Both the position numbers and the translations under genes were made by a program. Below, piece after piece: positions 1 through 7,485 of a DNA stretch of 29,642 nt (the first letter of the stretch is position 1; the number at the start of each line of letters is the position of its first letter). Origin of the DNA: a virus. The notes beneath the pieces were generated by a model. That model saw nothing but the letters and a program-made list of their open reading frames with translations. It had not been told where the DNA came from and did not search any database. Location: positions 1 through 29,642 of IMG/VR virus record IMGVR_UViG_3300046011_001037; one strand, 5' to 3'.

Positions 1-2
1 AA

Positions 3-614
3 ACGCTGTACTTCAACAGCACAACCGGTGTGATGAATGTCTACACAGGAACCATCTGGGTAGCGGCTTATGTCTCTGGCACAGACTTTCTTGCCAAAGC
101 AAACAATCTATCTGACCTGACGAATGCAGGCACAGCCAGAACAAACCTTGGTGGCACGACAGTCGGTATCGGCGTGTTCACTGCGGCAACAGTAGCAGCA
201 GCACAGCAGGCGATGGATGTTGAGGTAGGCGTTGACGTACAGGCGTATGACGTTGACACCGCCAAGACCGATGTAACGCAGACATTCACTAGGGCGCAGC
301 GTGGTGGAGTCACAGCGCTGACTGATGGCGCTACGATTACACCTGACTTCGCTGTGTCGAATAACTTCAGCGTCACGCTGGGCGGTAACCGTACACTGGC
401 GAATCCAAGTAATCAGACAGCAGGTCAGTCAGGCGCAATCACCATCACCCAAGACGGAACTGGTTCGAGGACGCTGGCCTACGGCAGCAACTGGAAGTTC
501 AGCAATGGCACAGCGCCGACGCTGACGACGACAGCCAGCGCCGTAGACGTTCTGGTTTATTTCGTTGAGAGCAGCAGCCGCATCACTGCTCGCCTTGTGA
601 GCGATGTCAAATGA
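3..614 (+). CDS. Tail fibre protein, C-terminal part (cut by left edge)
   Basis: The frame is open from base 3 to the TGA at 612-614, so this is the 3' end of a longer gene. A GTG at 30 is available but unlikely to be the real start, because the residues before it (LYFNSTTG) fit the same fibre-type sequence. The motif NLSDLTNAGTARTNLG is the recurrent repeat of phage tail fibres and collar/side-tail proteins. The remainder is low in charge, rich in Thr, Gly, Ala and Ser, and predicted beta-rich, as in trimeric fibre shafts. The next fibre gene starts in an ATGA overlap. The role, host attachment, is inferred from the family; the receptor cannot be read from sequence. Confidence 0.85.
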   Translation, partial: TLYFNSTTGVMNVYTGTIWVAAYVSGTDFLAKANNLSDLTNAGTARTNLGGTTVGIGVFTAATVAAAQQAMDVEVGVDVQAYDVDTAKTDVTQTFTRAQRGGVTALTDGATITPDFAVSNNFSVTLGGNRTLANPSNQTAGQSGAITITQDGTGSRTLAYGSNWKFSNGTAPTLTTTASAVDVLVYFVESSSRITARLVSDVK

Positions 615-2941
615 TTGACGCACTGCCATTGCTGCTTGGCCCCGAGGGCTACCAGATCAGCCGTTCCGTACGGCTGCGGTCGAGTGCGTCTGCTTATTTC
701 AGCAGGACACCTGCGAGTGCTGGGAATAGGCGTACATGGACTTGGAGTGGGTGGGTAAAACGAGGAAGTTTGGGTGGCAATCTCACTCTTTTTTCTTGTG
801 GTAGTGGAAGTGCTATTGACACAAATTGGCTAGGATTTTTAACTGGCGATGCACTTGCATACTCAATAAATGATGGCACTTATTTTTTGCAAACAACGCA
901 AGTATTTCGCGACCCATCTGCTTGGTATCACATTATTCTTGCAACAGACACAACTCAAGCAACAGCGTCAAACAGGGCAAAACTTTACGTCAACGGAATT
1001 CAGATAACTGCTTTTGCAACTGCAACATACCCTGTTCAAAATCTCCAGCAAGTAATCAATGCAGCAAATCTTACTGTAATCGGCGCAAAGTACAGAACCG
1101 CTGTTCAGGATTACTTCGATGGATACATTACCGAAGTTAATTTTATAGACGGTCAGCAACTTACGCCTTCGTCATTCGGTGAAACCGATGTGCTGACTGG
1201 CGTATGGAAGCCGAAGAAGTACACAGGCACATACGGCACTAACGGCTTTTATCTGAACTTCTCCGACAACAGCGCGGCTACTGCTGCTGCTATCGGCAAG
1301 GACTATTCAGGCAACGGCAACAACTGGACACCGAACAACATCAGCGTGACTGCTGGTGTGACGTATGACTCCATGCTGGATGTGCCAACGCAGTGGGCTG
1401 ATGGCGGGAATGGGCGGGGGAATTATGCGGTAATGAATCCGGTCAGCAATCTTTCAACCAACTCAAGTCTTTCAAACGGCAACCTGCAAGTTTTGACGGT
1501 TTCGTCTGGCGACTGTTCGATCCCTGCAACTATTGGCATGCAAGGGTCTGGAAAATATTACGCCGAGTTTGTTTGGACAGCCAGCGGGACTAATGCTTTG
1601 CTCGGGATTATCCCAGCCATTTATGCGTCAGGCACTGCGCCCGGATACAACGCAAACTCTGTAAGTTACAGGAGTGATGGACTATTAAGAAACGCTGGCA
1701 GTTCAACAACATCGTGGGGAGCGACTTGGGCGCAGAACGATGTTATGGCGATTGCCTTTGATGCTGGCGCTGGAACTGTCGAGTTCTACAAGAACAATGT
1801 CAAGCAAGGTTCTACGCTTACGGGATTTACTACTGACACCTACTTTTTTGCGGTAGGTGATGACGCTGGAGCTGCATCTGCAACGTGGGTTGCCAACTTC
1901 GGCCAGCGCCCCTTCGCCTACACACCACCAACAGGCTTCAAAGCATTAAACACGCTGAACCTGCCAGCGCCGACTATCCTGAAGGGCAATCAGTACATGA
2001 ATGCCAACATTTGGACAGGTGATGGCTCAAGCAATCGGGCGATTACAGGTGTTGGATTTCAACCTGATTTTACTTGGATAAAAATTAGAAATTTAGCTTT
2101 TTTCCACAGGCTTACAGATAGCATTAGGGGTGCTACAAAAGAGCTTTACTCTAACGCTACGGATGCAGAGTTTACACAAAGCCAAGGGTTGCTATCTTTT
2201 GATTCTGATGGTTTTACAATCGGAACTTCGACAAGCTATAACGGATCAGGAAATACTTATGTAGGATGGAGTTGGAAAGAAGGCGCAACGCAGGGCTTCG
2301 ACATTGTGACTTATACGGGGAATGGCGCAAACAGGACTATTGCACACAACCTTGGTGTTGCGCCAAGCATGATGATTGTAAAAGGCCGAAGCGGCACTGG
2401 CCGCAACTGGGCGGTCTATCACAAGAACCTGACATCTGCTGGCTACGTTATTTATCTAAACCTCACAAATGCTCAAGCGGTAAATGCGTCCGCGTGGAAC
2501 AGCACTGCGCCGACATCTTCTGTTTTCTCTGTTGGAACCGACACCGACGAAAACGCCAACGGAGAGACATTCGTCGCCTACCTATTCAGCGAAGTCGCAG
2601 GTTTCAGCAAAGCGTTCTCGTATACAGGTAACGGCAGTGCTGACGGACCTTTTGTGTTTTTAGGATTCAGGCCGCGTTTCATTATGTTAAAACGTACTGA
2701 TGCCACATCCAACTGGTTGATGATTGACACAGAGAGAAGCACTTACAACCAGACCAATCAGGTTTTGTTGCCGAACAGTTCAGCAGCAGAAGCAACTGGT
2801 GCTGGGTACGGTGCGTATGATTTCCTGTCGAATGGCTTTAAGCCTAGAAACGTAGTTGCAAACGAAACTAACGTAAGCGGCGGGACGTACATCGGATTTG
2901 CGTGGGCCGAAGTGCCATTTAAAAATTCTCTTGCAAGGTGA
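611..2941 (+). CDS. Large tail fibre / receptor-binding protein with LamG-like domain and three C-terminal repeats
   Basis: 776 residues, ATG in an ATGA overlap with the preceding fibre gene. Residues ~20-210 look like a concanavalin/LamG-type jelly roll (TWTWSGWVKRG near the start, then NFIDGQQLTPSSFGETD and the FYLNFSDNS motif). Residues ~285-435 resemble a SPRY-type domain (GKYYAEF, VEFYKNN). Three ~100-residue repeats begin near residues 467, 567 and 670, each opening with (W/Y)TG(D/N)G and followed by F/V-x-P-x-(F/M) and an aromatic-rich stretch ending in (F/Y)xGxxWxE or a variant. This architecture is common in phage fibres annotated as LamG-domain proteins and fits glycan binding at the cell surface. 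Bases ~780-1150 and ~2040-2270 are AT-richer than their flanks, suggesting domain swapping. Confidence 0.8.
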   Translation: MIDALPLLLGPEGYQISRSVRLRSSASAYFSRTPASAGNRRTWTWSGWVKRGSLGGNLTLFSCGSGSAIDTNWLGFLTGDALAYSINDGTYFLQTTQVFRDPSAWYHIILATDTTQATASNRAKLYVNGIQITAFATATYPVQNLQQVINAANLTVIGAKYRTAVQDYFDGYITEVNFIDGQQLTPSSFGETDVLTGVWKPKKYTGTYGTNGFYLNFSDNSAATAAAIGKDYSGNGNNWTPNNISVTAGVTYDSMLDVPTQWADGGNGRGNYAVMNPVSNLSTNSSLSNGNLQVLTVSSGDCSIPATIGMQGSGKYYAEFVWTASGTNALLGIIPAIYASGTAPGYNANSVSYRSDGLLRNAGSSTTSWGATWAQNDVMAIAFDAGAGTVEFYKNNVKQGSTLTGFTTDTYFFAVGDDAGAASATWVANFGQRPFAYTPPTGFKALNTLNLPAPTILKGNQYMNANIWTGDGSSNRAITGVGFQPDFTWIKIRNLAFFHRLTDSIRGATKELYSNATDAEFTQSQGLLSFDSDGFTIGTSTSYNGSGNTYVGWSWKEGATQGFDIVTYTGNGANRTIAHNLGVAPSMMIVKGRSGTGRNWAVYHKNLTSAGYVIYLNLTNAQAVNASAWNSTAPTSSVFSVGTDTDENANGETFVAYLFSEVAGFSKAFSYTGNGSADGPFVFLGFRPRFIMLKRTDATSNWLMIDTERSTYNQTNQVLLPNSSAAEATGAGYGAYDFLSNGFKPRNVVANETNVSGGTYIGFAWAEVPFKNSLAR

Positions 2942-3111
2942 TGACCATGTTCCTTTTAAACGGAGTCGCACTCCCCCTCGACACACCATTCAAGGATGCC
3001 GATGGCAACAGCTACCCAGCCAACTGGCTGCGGCTGACCACGATCCATGAGAAGAATGCTATCGGTATTACCGAAGTGCCTGACCCAGAACCAGAGGTGC
3101 CAAGTGAATGA
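2941..3111 (+). CDS. Short fibre-associated protein (56 aa)
   Basis: ATG at 2941 overlaps the previous TGA by one base (TGATG). The 56-residue product begins MTMFLLNGVALPLD, contains YPANWLRL and ends in an acidic, proline-rich tail (PDPEPEVP). From memory, similar short proteins or domains with a YPANWLR core lie directly downstream of phage tail fibre genes and also occur fused to larger fibre-associated proteins. Function is not established; fibre assembly or a fibre cap is the natural guess from position. The next gene starts with GTG inside its last codons. Confidence 0.7.
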   Translation: MTMFLLNGVALPLDTPFKDADGNSYPANWLRLTTIHEKNAIGITEVPDPEPEVPSE

Positions 3112-3382
3112 TTGGCTGACTAACCTCGGTGTCGGTATCGCTGCTGCTGGCGCTGGTGCATACGGTATGTACCAGAAGATCATGGCCGACAGCCGTAACA
3201 ACAAGGCTGCTGATGCTACTGACGCTGCTTGGCAGCAGGTGATCGCTACCCTGCGCGAGGAAGTCACACGCCTGTCAGAGCGGCTGGCTGCGGTCGAGGA
3301 GCAGAACCGGAAGTGCGAGGAAGCGAATGATGCCCTGCGCGAGGAGCTGATCCAGATGAAGAAGCAACTGCACCTGTTCTGA
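3104..3382 (+). CDS. Small membrane-anchored coiled-coil protein (92 aa)
   Basis: The start chosen is GTG at 3104, giving MNDWLTNLGVGIAAAG; the frame is open further upstream but would run through the preceding gene. Residues ~3-28 form a short Gly/Ala-rich hydrophobic segment suited to the inner membrane. Residues ~45-90 are a strong heptad-type coiled coil (LREEVTRLSERLAAVEEQ). This one-TM plus cytoplasmic or periplasmic coiled-coil layout is frequent in phage lysis regions, in holin-accessory or spanin-like proteins. It sits between the fibre genes and the endolysin. It is unlikely to be the i-spanin, since a better Rz candidate with a nested Rz1 is at 5761-6231. Exact function unknown. 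Confidence 0.75.
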   Translation: MNDWLTNLGVGIAAAGAGAYGMYQKIMADSRNNKAADATDAAWQQVIATLREEVTRLSERLAAVEEQNRKCEEANDALREELIQMKKQLHLF

Positions 3383-3385
3383 TAT

Positions 3386-4078
3386 GTGGACCCGCTAACC
3401 CTACTTGCTGCTGCTAACGCTGCTGTCGCTGCCGTCAAGAAAGGCTGCCAGCTTTACAAGGACATCAAAGGCGCAGCGGGTGAGGTTAAGGATGTACTGG
3501 ATGATCTGAAAAAGCAGTTTGGGAAGATCAAGGACCCGACTCCGGCACAGAAGATTCAGTACAACGAGGAGGTGCAGCGGGTGCAGGCGATCGGCAAGGC
3601 CGATCCAAATGATGTCTTCATCCAGATTGGTAACGATCTGGGTGCGCTGATGGACGAGTACGACAAGATCGGCAAGGTGTTTATTCAGCAGGAGGCCGAG
3701 GCGAAGACGGTGTACACAGGCGATCAGTCTATTGGAAAGCGGGCGCTGGCGAGGGTCATCATCAAGTCACGGCTGGATGCCATGCTGGCAGAGCTGCGGG
3801 AAACGATGGTCTACAAAGCGCCGCCAGAACTTGGCGCACTGTGGACAAAGTACGAGGCAATGTGGAAACAGATTGTCATTGAGCAGGACGAGGCGCACAA
3901 GCGAGAGACAGCACGGTTACAGACTGAGGCGCTAAGAAGGCAGCGGGCTTTGAGGATTAGGAAGGAATACGCATCATGGTTTGGCGCAATCCTTTTCGTC
4001 GTGGCGTGGCTCCTCGCCGTGCTGCTTCTAATTCGGGACAGTCAGACGTATCGTTCGCTATCGTATTATGTGTTTTAG
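3386..4078 (+). CDS. Hypothetical helical protein with C-terminal TM segment (230 aa)
   Basis: The start is GTG at 3386 (MDPLTLLAAANAAVAAVKKG); the nearby ATG at 3384 is in another frame and stops after four codons. The N-terminus is an Ala-rich amphipathic stretch (residues 5-20). Residues 30-190 are highly charged and helical, with a Lys/Arg-rich end. One membrane segment spans ~198-216 (WFGAILFVVAWLLAVLLL), followed by a short polar tail. I do not recognise a named family. Proteins beginning MDP(L/A)TL with an internal hydrophobic patch recur beside phage lysis genes. The last ~100 bases overlap the next gene in another frame. A role in lysis timing or in the envelope is inference from position only. 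Confidence 0.7.
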   Translation: MDPLTLLAAANAAVAAVKKGCQLYKDIKGAAGEVKDVLDDLKKQFGKIKDPTPAQKIQYNEEVQRVQAIGKADPNDVFIQIGNDLGALMDEYDKIGKVFIQQEAEAKTVYTGDQSIGKRALARVIIKSRLDAMLAELRETMVYKAPPELGALWTKYEAMWKQIVIEQDEAHKRETARLQTEALRRQRALRIRKEYASWFGAILFVVAWLLAVLLLIRDSQTYRSLSYYVF

Positions 4079-4227
4079 TTATGGCGCTGACGTTTGTCAT
4101 TGTTATCCCGCTGATGGGGATAATGTACATGGACATGAACAATGCTATGAATGCGGCGGTATATGAGGCCAAGAAGATGCGAGAACTACGCAAGCAGATT
4201 ATCAACGAAATGAGGGAGGACAAATGA
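3976..4227 (+). CDS. Small single-TM protein overlapping its neighbour (83 aa)
   Basis: ATG at 3976 lies inside the preceding gene, giving an unusually long out-of-frame overlap of 103 bases. The product has a basic N-terminus (RNPFRRG..RR), one long membrane segment at ~26-50 (VSFAIVLCVLVMALTF onward) and a charged helical tail with MRELRKQI. An alternative start at 4081 would remove the overlap but would cut the membrane segment in half. The N-terminal positive charge before the TM also supports the longer form. The stop overlaps the endolysin ATG (ATGA), so the two are probably translationally coupled. Holin-accessory or antiholin roles are possible but unproven. Confidence 0.65.
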   Translation: MVWRNPFRRGVAPRRAASNSGQSDVSFAIVLCVLVMALTFVIVIPLMGIMYMDMNNAMNAAVYEAKKMRELRKQIINEMREDK

Positions 4228-4847
4228 TAACTGAAGCCCAACTGAAACAGCTGCTACCACGCAACCCCCATGTTTCTTACTGGCATCACGCGCTCTCGCA
4301 GCTGCTGCCCGACTACGACATCAATACTCCAAAGCGGGTCGCCGCCTTCATTGCCCAATGCGCTCATGAATCTGGTGGCTTTACTGCGCTAAAAGAAAAC
4401 CTGAACTACAAAGCCGCCACCCTCCGCAAGATCTGGCCAAAGTATTTCCCGACCGACGCCATTGCCAACGACTACGCCAGCCGCTTGCACAAGCAGATGC
4501 ACATTGCAAACCGTGCCTATGCCAACCGCATGGGCAACGGCGACGAGGCCAGCGGCGATGGCTGGAAGTTCTGCGGTCGCGGCTTGATCCAGTTGACCGG
4601 CCGCAATAATTACCAGGCGTTTGCCGACTCGCTCGAGATGAGCATTGAGGATGTGCCTGAGTACCTTTCTTGCTTCGAAGGAGCATGTCAGAGTGCGTGC
4701 TGGTTTTGGGAGTCAAACAACCTGAACCGCTTTGCAGACAAGGGTGACATCAAGGGTTTGACCCGTGCGATCAATGGTGGATTCTTGGGGCTTGAGGATA
4801 GGATCAAGCACTACGAGCACGCACTGCATGTCCTGGGAGGCCACTAA
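4224..4847 (+). CDS. Endolysin, glycoside hydrolase family 19 (chitinase-like)
   Basis: 207 residues, the usual length for single-domain phage GH19 lysins. The signature AQCAHESGGF (residues 44-53) carries the general-acid Glu at ~49. The region NYKAATLRKIWPKYF and the later GDGWKFCGRGLIQLTGRNNY (residues ~111-130) are hallmark GH19 lysin segments. The second acidic residue is likely among D107/E108, just before that motif. There is no signal peptide, so export should need a holin; the two-TM protein at 5073 is the best candidate. It cleaves peptidoglycan glycan strands late in infection. The ATG overlaps the upstream stop, and the stop overlaps the next ATG by one base (TAATG). Confidence 0.93.
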   Translation: MITEAQLKQLLPRNPHVSYWHHALSQLLPDYDINTPKRVAAFIAQCAHESGGFTALKENLNYKAATLRKIWPKYFPTDAIANDYASRLHKQMHIANRAYANRMGNGDEASGDGWKFCGRGLIQLTGRNNYQAFADSLEMSIEDVPEYLSCFEGACQSACWFWESNNLNRFADKGDIKGLTRAINGGFLGLEDRIKHYEHALHVLGGH

Positions 4848-5089
4848 TGCGGTGGCTTTTAATCCTGCTGGCGCTGGCTGGGTGCGAACAAAGCTACAGG
4901 TATCCATGCCAAAACCCTGACAATTGGCAAACCAAGGAATGCCAGAAGCCACTGTGCGAAGTTAACCAGGCTTGCCCTGACCATGTATTTGCAGACCAGA
5001 AGCGCATGGAACCATATCTGAAAGACCAGACGCCAGTGACAGAAACCAAAGAGACAGACAAAGGGGGGAAGAATGACTGTGCTAAATAA
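4847..5089 (+). CDS. Small lipoprotein (80 aa)
   Basis: The product opens MRWLLILLALAGC with a lipobox (LAGC, Cys13), so it should be processed by signal peptidase II and lipidated. The mature part has several Cys (C22, C32, C37, C43 by count) and a charged Lys/Glu/Asp/Thr-rich tail. It lies between the endolysin and the holin candidate and overlaps the latter by 17 bases. It could be an outer-membrane partner in lysis or a superinfection-exclusion lipoprotein. It is not needed as the o-spanin, because a classic Rz1 is present further on. The lipobox is seen directly; the role is inferred. Confidence 0.75.
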   Translation: MRWLLILLALAGCEQSYRYPCQNPDNWQTKECQKPLCEVNQACPDHVFADQKRMEPYLKDQTPVTETKETDKGGKNDCAK

Positions 5090-5579
5090 ACTCGCTAGCC
5101 GGCTGATCGATGAAGGCAGGGTGTACTCAACCGACGAGCTGATGGCCAGGCTCAAGGTCTTTATCGGTGTCTGCCTGACGCTGACCCTGATGGGCATCAT
5201 CTTCACGATCCTGTACTCGGTCATCTTTGTGACCCAGCCGCTCAAAGGTATCAGCCCAATCGACCAGAAATTTTTTGAGGTGATTATTCCGGTGGCCTCG
5301 TTCCTCTGTGGCATCTTGTCCGGCATCATGTTGAACGGCACGAATGCTGGCGAGATGGATGCCATGAAGACCACTATGGCTGCCTTCAAGGATACGTCAG
5401 CGCAGGCCGGCAAGCTGCCGACGCCGGCGCCAGACGCCATGCCTGCAGCGCCCATCAAGCGCGAGCCGGTTGCCGATGTTCCTGTGCAGCCGGTGACTAC
5501 CGCAGCCGGTGGCAAGCTCGCCCCGCCGCCGGCGCCGGAACCTGAGATGTCAGAACCCAGCCCATCAGCCCGACCATAA
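5073..5579 (+). CDS. Putative holin, two TM segments
   Basis: 168 residues with two membrane segments, ~29-52 (VFIGVCLTLTLMGIIFTIL) and ~69-87 (VIIPVASFLCGILSGIML). The short cytoplasmic N-terminus is charged. The C-terminal tail (100-168) is long, disordered and Pro/Ala-rich, and probably also cytoplasmic. Position right after the endolysin and before the spanins fits a holin that releases the lysin to the periplasm. The C-terminal tail is longer than in most class II holins, so a signalling or regulatory membrane protein is an alternative. It overlaps the lipoprotein gene by 17 bases in another frame. Confidence 0.6.
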   Translation: MTVLNKLASRLIDEGRVYSTDELMARLKVFIGVCLTLTLMGIIFTILYSVIFVTQPLKGISPIDQKFFEVIIPVASFLCGILSGIMLNGTNAGEMDAMKTTMAAFKDTSAQAGKLPTPAPDAMPAAPIKREPVADVPVQPVTTAAGGKLAPPPAPEPEMSEPSPSARP

Positions 5580-5590
5580 AGGAAATCATC

Positions 5591-5764
5591 ATGAAGAAAC
5601 TGATTGCACTTATTGCGCTTGTCCCTGTGCTTGCCTTTGCCGGCGGCGAAATGAAAGAAGTCTGCCGCATGGAAAAAGATAAGGCAGGCAAAGAAAAGAA
5701 AGTCTGCAAAACCATCAAGGTACATAAGAAGCTGGAAGGCACCAAAGTACCGGAGAAGAAATGA
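5591..5764 (+). CDS. Small secreted lysine-rich protein (57 aa)
   Basis: ATG at 5591 with GGAAATC upstream. Residues 1-17 form a textbook Sec signal peptide (MKKLIALIALVPVLAFA), with cleavage expected near AFA-GG. The ~40-residue mature part is very basic (many Lys) and has two Cys about 14 residues apart (CRM..VCK), which could form a disulfide in the periplasm. The stop overlaps the Rz ATG (ATGA). I do not know the family. A cationic periplasmic peptide within a lysis cassette might help outer-membrane disruption, but that is inference. Confidence 0.75.
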   Translation: MKKLIALIALVPVLAFAGGEMKEVCRMEKDKAGKEKKVCKTIKVHKKLEGTKVPEKK

Positions 5765-6231
5765 ATCCTTGGCTGATCCTTGGTTTTGTCCTGGCGGTGG
5801 CCGCAGCTGGCGGTGCTGGTTTGTACAAGGGCCACGACCTGGGCATGGCCGAGGTGCAGCAGAAATGGGATCGGGAGCGTGCAGCACAGGAAGCAGAGCA
5901 CGCTGCCGCCCAGGCTGCAGCCCGCGAAAAAGAGCAGGCACTGCAGGCAAATGCTGATCAGTTACGAAAGGAGAAAGACCGTGAGATACGCGACCTTAGT
6001 GCTCGCACTGCCGCTCTTACTAACAGCCTGCGCGACAGGGCGGCCCGCCCCACCGCCGAAGCCGGTGCCGTGTCCAGTACCGCCGGCGCTGGATGCGCCC
6101 CCGCCAGCTGTACTGGAGCAGGACTTTCTCGAGAGGATGCGGAATTTCTTGCAAGGGAGGCTGCCCGAGCAGATGAGCTCCGCGCCAGCCTCAAACAGTG
6201 CATCGCCCAATACCAAGCAATAAAGCAATAG
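5761..6231 (+). CDS. Rz: i-spanin (Rz-like)
   Basis: 156 residues: an N-terminal membrane anchor (~3-22, WLILGFVLAVAAAGGAGLY) followed by a long periplasmic coiled coil (~35-95, rich in Ala, Glu, Gln and Arg) and a C-terminal helical region. This is the standard Rz/i-spanin layout. A lipoprotein reading frame (Rz1) lies entirely within it at 5981-6223, which is strong supporting evidence. The pair should bridge inner and outer membranes and fuse them at the last step of lysis. ATG overlaps the preceding stop. The gene ends 54 bases before the stem of a strong terminator. Confidence 0.88.
   Translation: MNPWLILGFVLAVAAAGGAGLYKGHDLGMAEVQQKWDRERAAQEAEHAAAQAAAREKEQALQANADQLRKEKDREIRDLSARTAALTNSLRDRAARPTAEAGAVSSTAGAGCAPASCTGAGLSREDAEFLAREAARADELRASLKQCIAQYQAIKQ
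5981..6223 (+). CDS. Rz1: o-spanin lipoprotein (Rz1-like), nested in Rz in another frame
   Basis: Start GTG at 5981 with AAAGGAGA about 7-8 bases upstream. The product begins MRYATLVLALPLLLTAC, a clean lipoprotein signal with lipobox LTAC (Cys17). It is followed by a proline-rich stretch (RPAPPPKPVPCPVPP) and an amphipathic tail ending in NTKQ. At 80 residues it is within the Rz1 size range, and proline richness is diagnostic. It is wholly embedded in the Rz gene, as in lambda. An ATG at 5951 is possible but would place extra charged residues before the signal peptide. It interacts with Rz across the periplasm. Confidence 0.88.
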   Translation: MRYATLVLALPLLLTACATGRPAPPPKPVPCPVPPALDAPPPAVLEQDFLERMRNFLQGRLPEQMSSAPASNSASPNTKQ

Positions 6232-6236
6232 GTACG

Positions 6237-6310
6237 CTGGCCGGAGCGGGCGACCTCCTTCGCGCCAAACCGTCCGGCCAGTTTCCCCGACTACTCGTCG
6301 GGGTTTTTTT
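6237..6310 (+). terminator. Rho-independent terminator closing the lysis/late operon, with an upstream inverted repeat
   Basis: A perfect 7-bp stem (6285-6291 CCCCGAC with 6297-6303 GTCGGGG, 5-nt loop) is followed by seven T (6304-6310). Just upstream, CTGGCCGGA (6237-6245) and TCCGGCCAG (6273-6281) form a 9-bp inverted repeat around 27 bases. It stops rightward transcription before the convergent recT gene, whose stop codon lies inside the stem. No T-tract serves the opposite direction, so a terminator for the leftward operon is not evident here. Confidence 0.88.
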
Positions 6311-7322
6311 CTAGCGTTGCACCCAGCGCTTTGAGCCGCTTGCTGTAGGCAGCCGTATGCCGCAGCCGGCTAACCGCGTCGATCTGCTCGATGGTTTCAG
6401 CGTTGACGTTTCTCAACTCTTTCAAGATTGTCATTCGCTCCCTGGCGGGGCGCTTGCCGGCACGCGCAGTCTTGTCTGCCATCTCCTCATAGGCATTCGA
6501 CCAGGTTTCAAGATCCGGCCAAACGCTGTTGAGTAATACGGGCATTGGGGCGCCCTCTGGACGCTCGGCCTTGAGATTTGGAACCAGCAAAGGGTATTGG
6601 TCTACCACAACAGATTCGGCAGCCGGTTCTGCAGATTCTGCAGGATCGTTCTGCAGCTCGACATCGATCAGCTCAACCTCGTCGGTGATGGGCTCAGAAT
6701 CAATGGCTGACGGCGCCGGCGGTGCGATGGCATCCAGCGGGTTGGCCGGCCTGGCTGGCGTAACATCACGCTCCCTGGGCTTCGCTTCCTCTGGATAGTC
6801 GGCTGCCTCTTCAGCTGTGATGAGCCCCTTTAGTACATCAGGGAAGGCGTCGCGCAGCGCAAAGCCTCGAGCTCGCATTTGCATCATGCGCTTTGGGTAT
6901 GCCTGCCACGGTCCCTGCTTTCCCCACAGGCCAGCACGCTTGGCATCCTCAACGCTGAATTTGGCAATCACTGGCTTGCGGTTGCGGCGCTTGGCCACGC
7001 AGACGGCGACCGGGTTCGGCGTGCCTTCACCCTCGAAGTATTCTTCGATGTCTTCGCAGACGGGGCTGGCCTGCACCAGGGCCATCATGGCGTCACCGTA
7101 CACGCTAGGCTTGCCGTTGATTACCGCGATGTTCTGCAGCGCCTGCATGGGCGCCAGGCCGAGCTCGTGGCCCCACTGCATGGCGACCAGAATGTCCTGC
7201 GGTTTGCCGCCGTACTGCTTTGGGATCAGGCTGGACGACGCGAGCTCCTCGGCAAACTGGCGAGCTTCAGAAAAGGTGGCGGGCGCAAAGCCTTGCCGGT
7301 TAGTTGTAGTCAGTTGCATCAT
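6291..7322 (-). CDS. recT: RecT-family single-strand annealing protein
   Basis: 343 residues. The RecT core is recognisable in residues ~15-175: LIPKQYGGKPQDI, the signature VAMQWGHELGLAPMQALQNI (47-66), INGKPSVYGDAMMALV, and WQAYPKRMMQMRARGFALRDAF. Beyond residue ~180 the protein is acidic and proline/alanine-rich, likely a variable C-terminal tail that may contact partners. It anneals complementary single strands made by the exonuclease encoded upstream in the same operon (YqaJ-type), forming a phage recombination and end-repair pair. Its start overlaps the 61-residue gene by 23 bases. A second Met directly follows the first and may be the real start. Confidence 0.9.
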   Translation of the reverse strand: MMQLTTTNRQGFAPATFSEARQFAEELASSSLIPKQYGGKPQDILVAMQWGHELGLAPMQALQNIAVINGKPSVYGDAMMALVQASPVCEDIEEYFEGEGTPNPVAVCVAKRRNRKPVIAKFSVEDAKRAGLWGKQGPWQAYPKRMMQMRARGFALRDAFPDVLKGLITAEEAADYPEEAKPRERDVTPARPANPLDAIAPPAPSAIDSEPITDEVELIDVELQNDPAESAEPAAESVVVDQYPLLVPNLKAERPEGAPMPVLLNSVWPDLETWSNAYEEMADKTARAGKRPARERMTILKELRNVNAETIEQIDAVSRLRHTAAYSKRLKALGATLEKNPDE

Positions 7323-7485
7323 TTCCCCCTGGTACGAATGCTTGAATTGTGTAAAGGATCAGCGCGGTAAAGCTCGTGACGATCTCCTCGGCTTGCTCTT
7401 CTGTTGCGGTCGGAACCGCATTAAGCAAGGCGACGACAGCTCGATCATGAGCCTGCTCAATGTTGGTTAGTTCGCGCTCAGTCAT
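7300..7485 (-). CDS. Small acidic helical protein in the recombination operon (61 aa)
   Basis: The ATG at 7485 overlaps the stop of the YqaJ gene (ATGA) and the end overlaps recT, so it is tightly embedded in the operon and very likely translated. The product (MTERELTNIEQAHDRAVVAL...) is mostly alpha-helical and acidic, with a hydrophobic patch (SFTALILYTIQAFV). No family recognised. Its place between exonuclease and annealase suggests an accessory role in recombination, but nothing in the sequence proves that. Confidence 0.7.
   Translation of the reverse strand: MTERELTNIEQAHDRAVVALLNAVPTATEEQAEEIVTSFTALILYTIQAFVPGGNDATDYN

Noticed and set aside
1-2941. Diversity-generating retroelement, suggested by similarity to BPP-1-type phages
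   Set aside because: No reverse transcriptase, no template/variable repeat pair and no Mtd-like gene are visible; only the unseen segment could hold one.
4859-5950. Long minus-strand open frame (363 codons) opposite the lysis genes
   Set aside because: It runs antisense to at least four well-supported plus-strand genes, its product is low-complexity Pro/Arg/Cys-rich with no recognisable motif, and it lacks a ribosome site.
5780-5980. Extended upstream part of the Rz1 frame
   Set aside because: The frame is open but the GTG at 5981 has the ribosome site and begins a proper lipoprotein signal; the longer form would bury the signal peptide.
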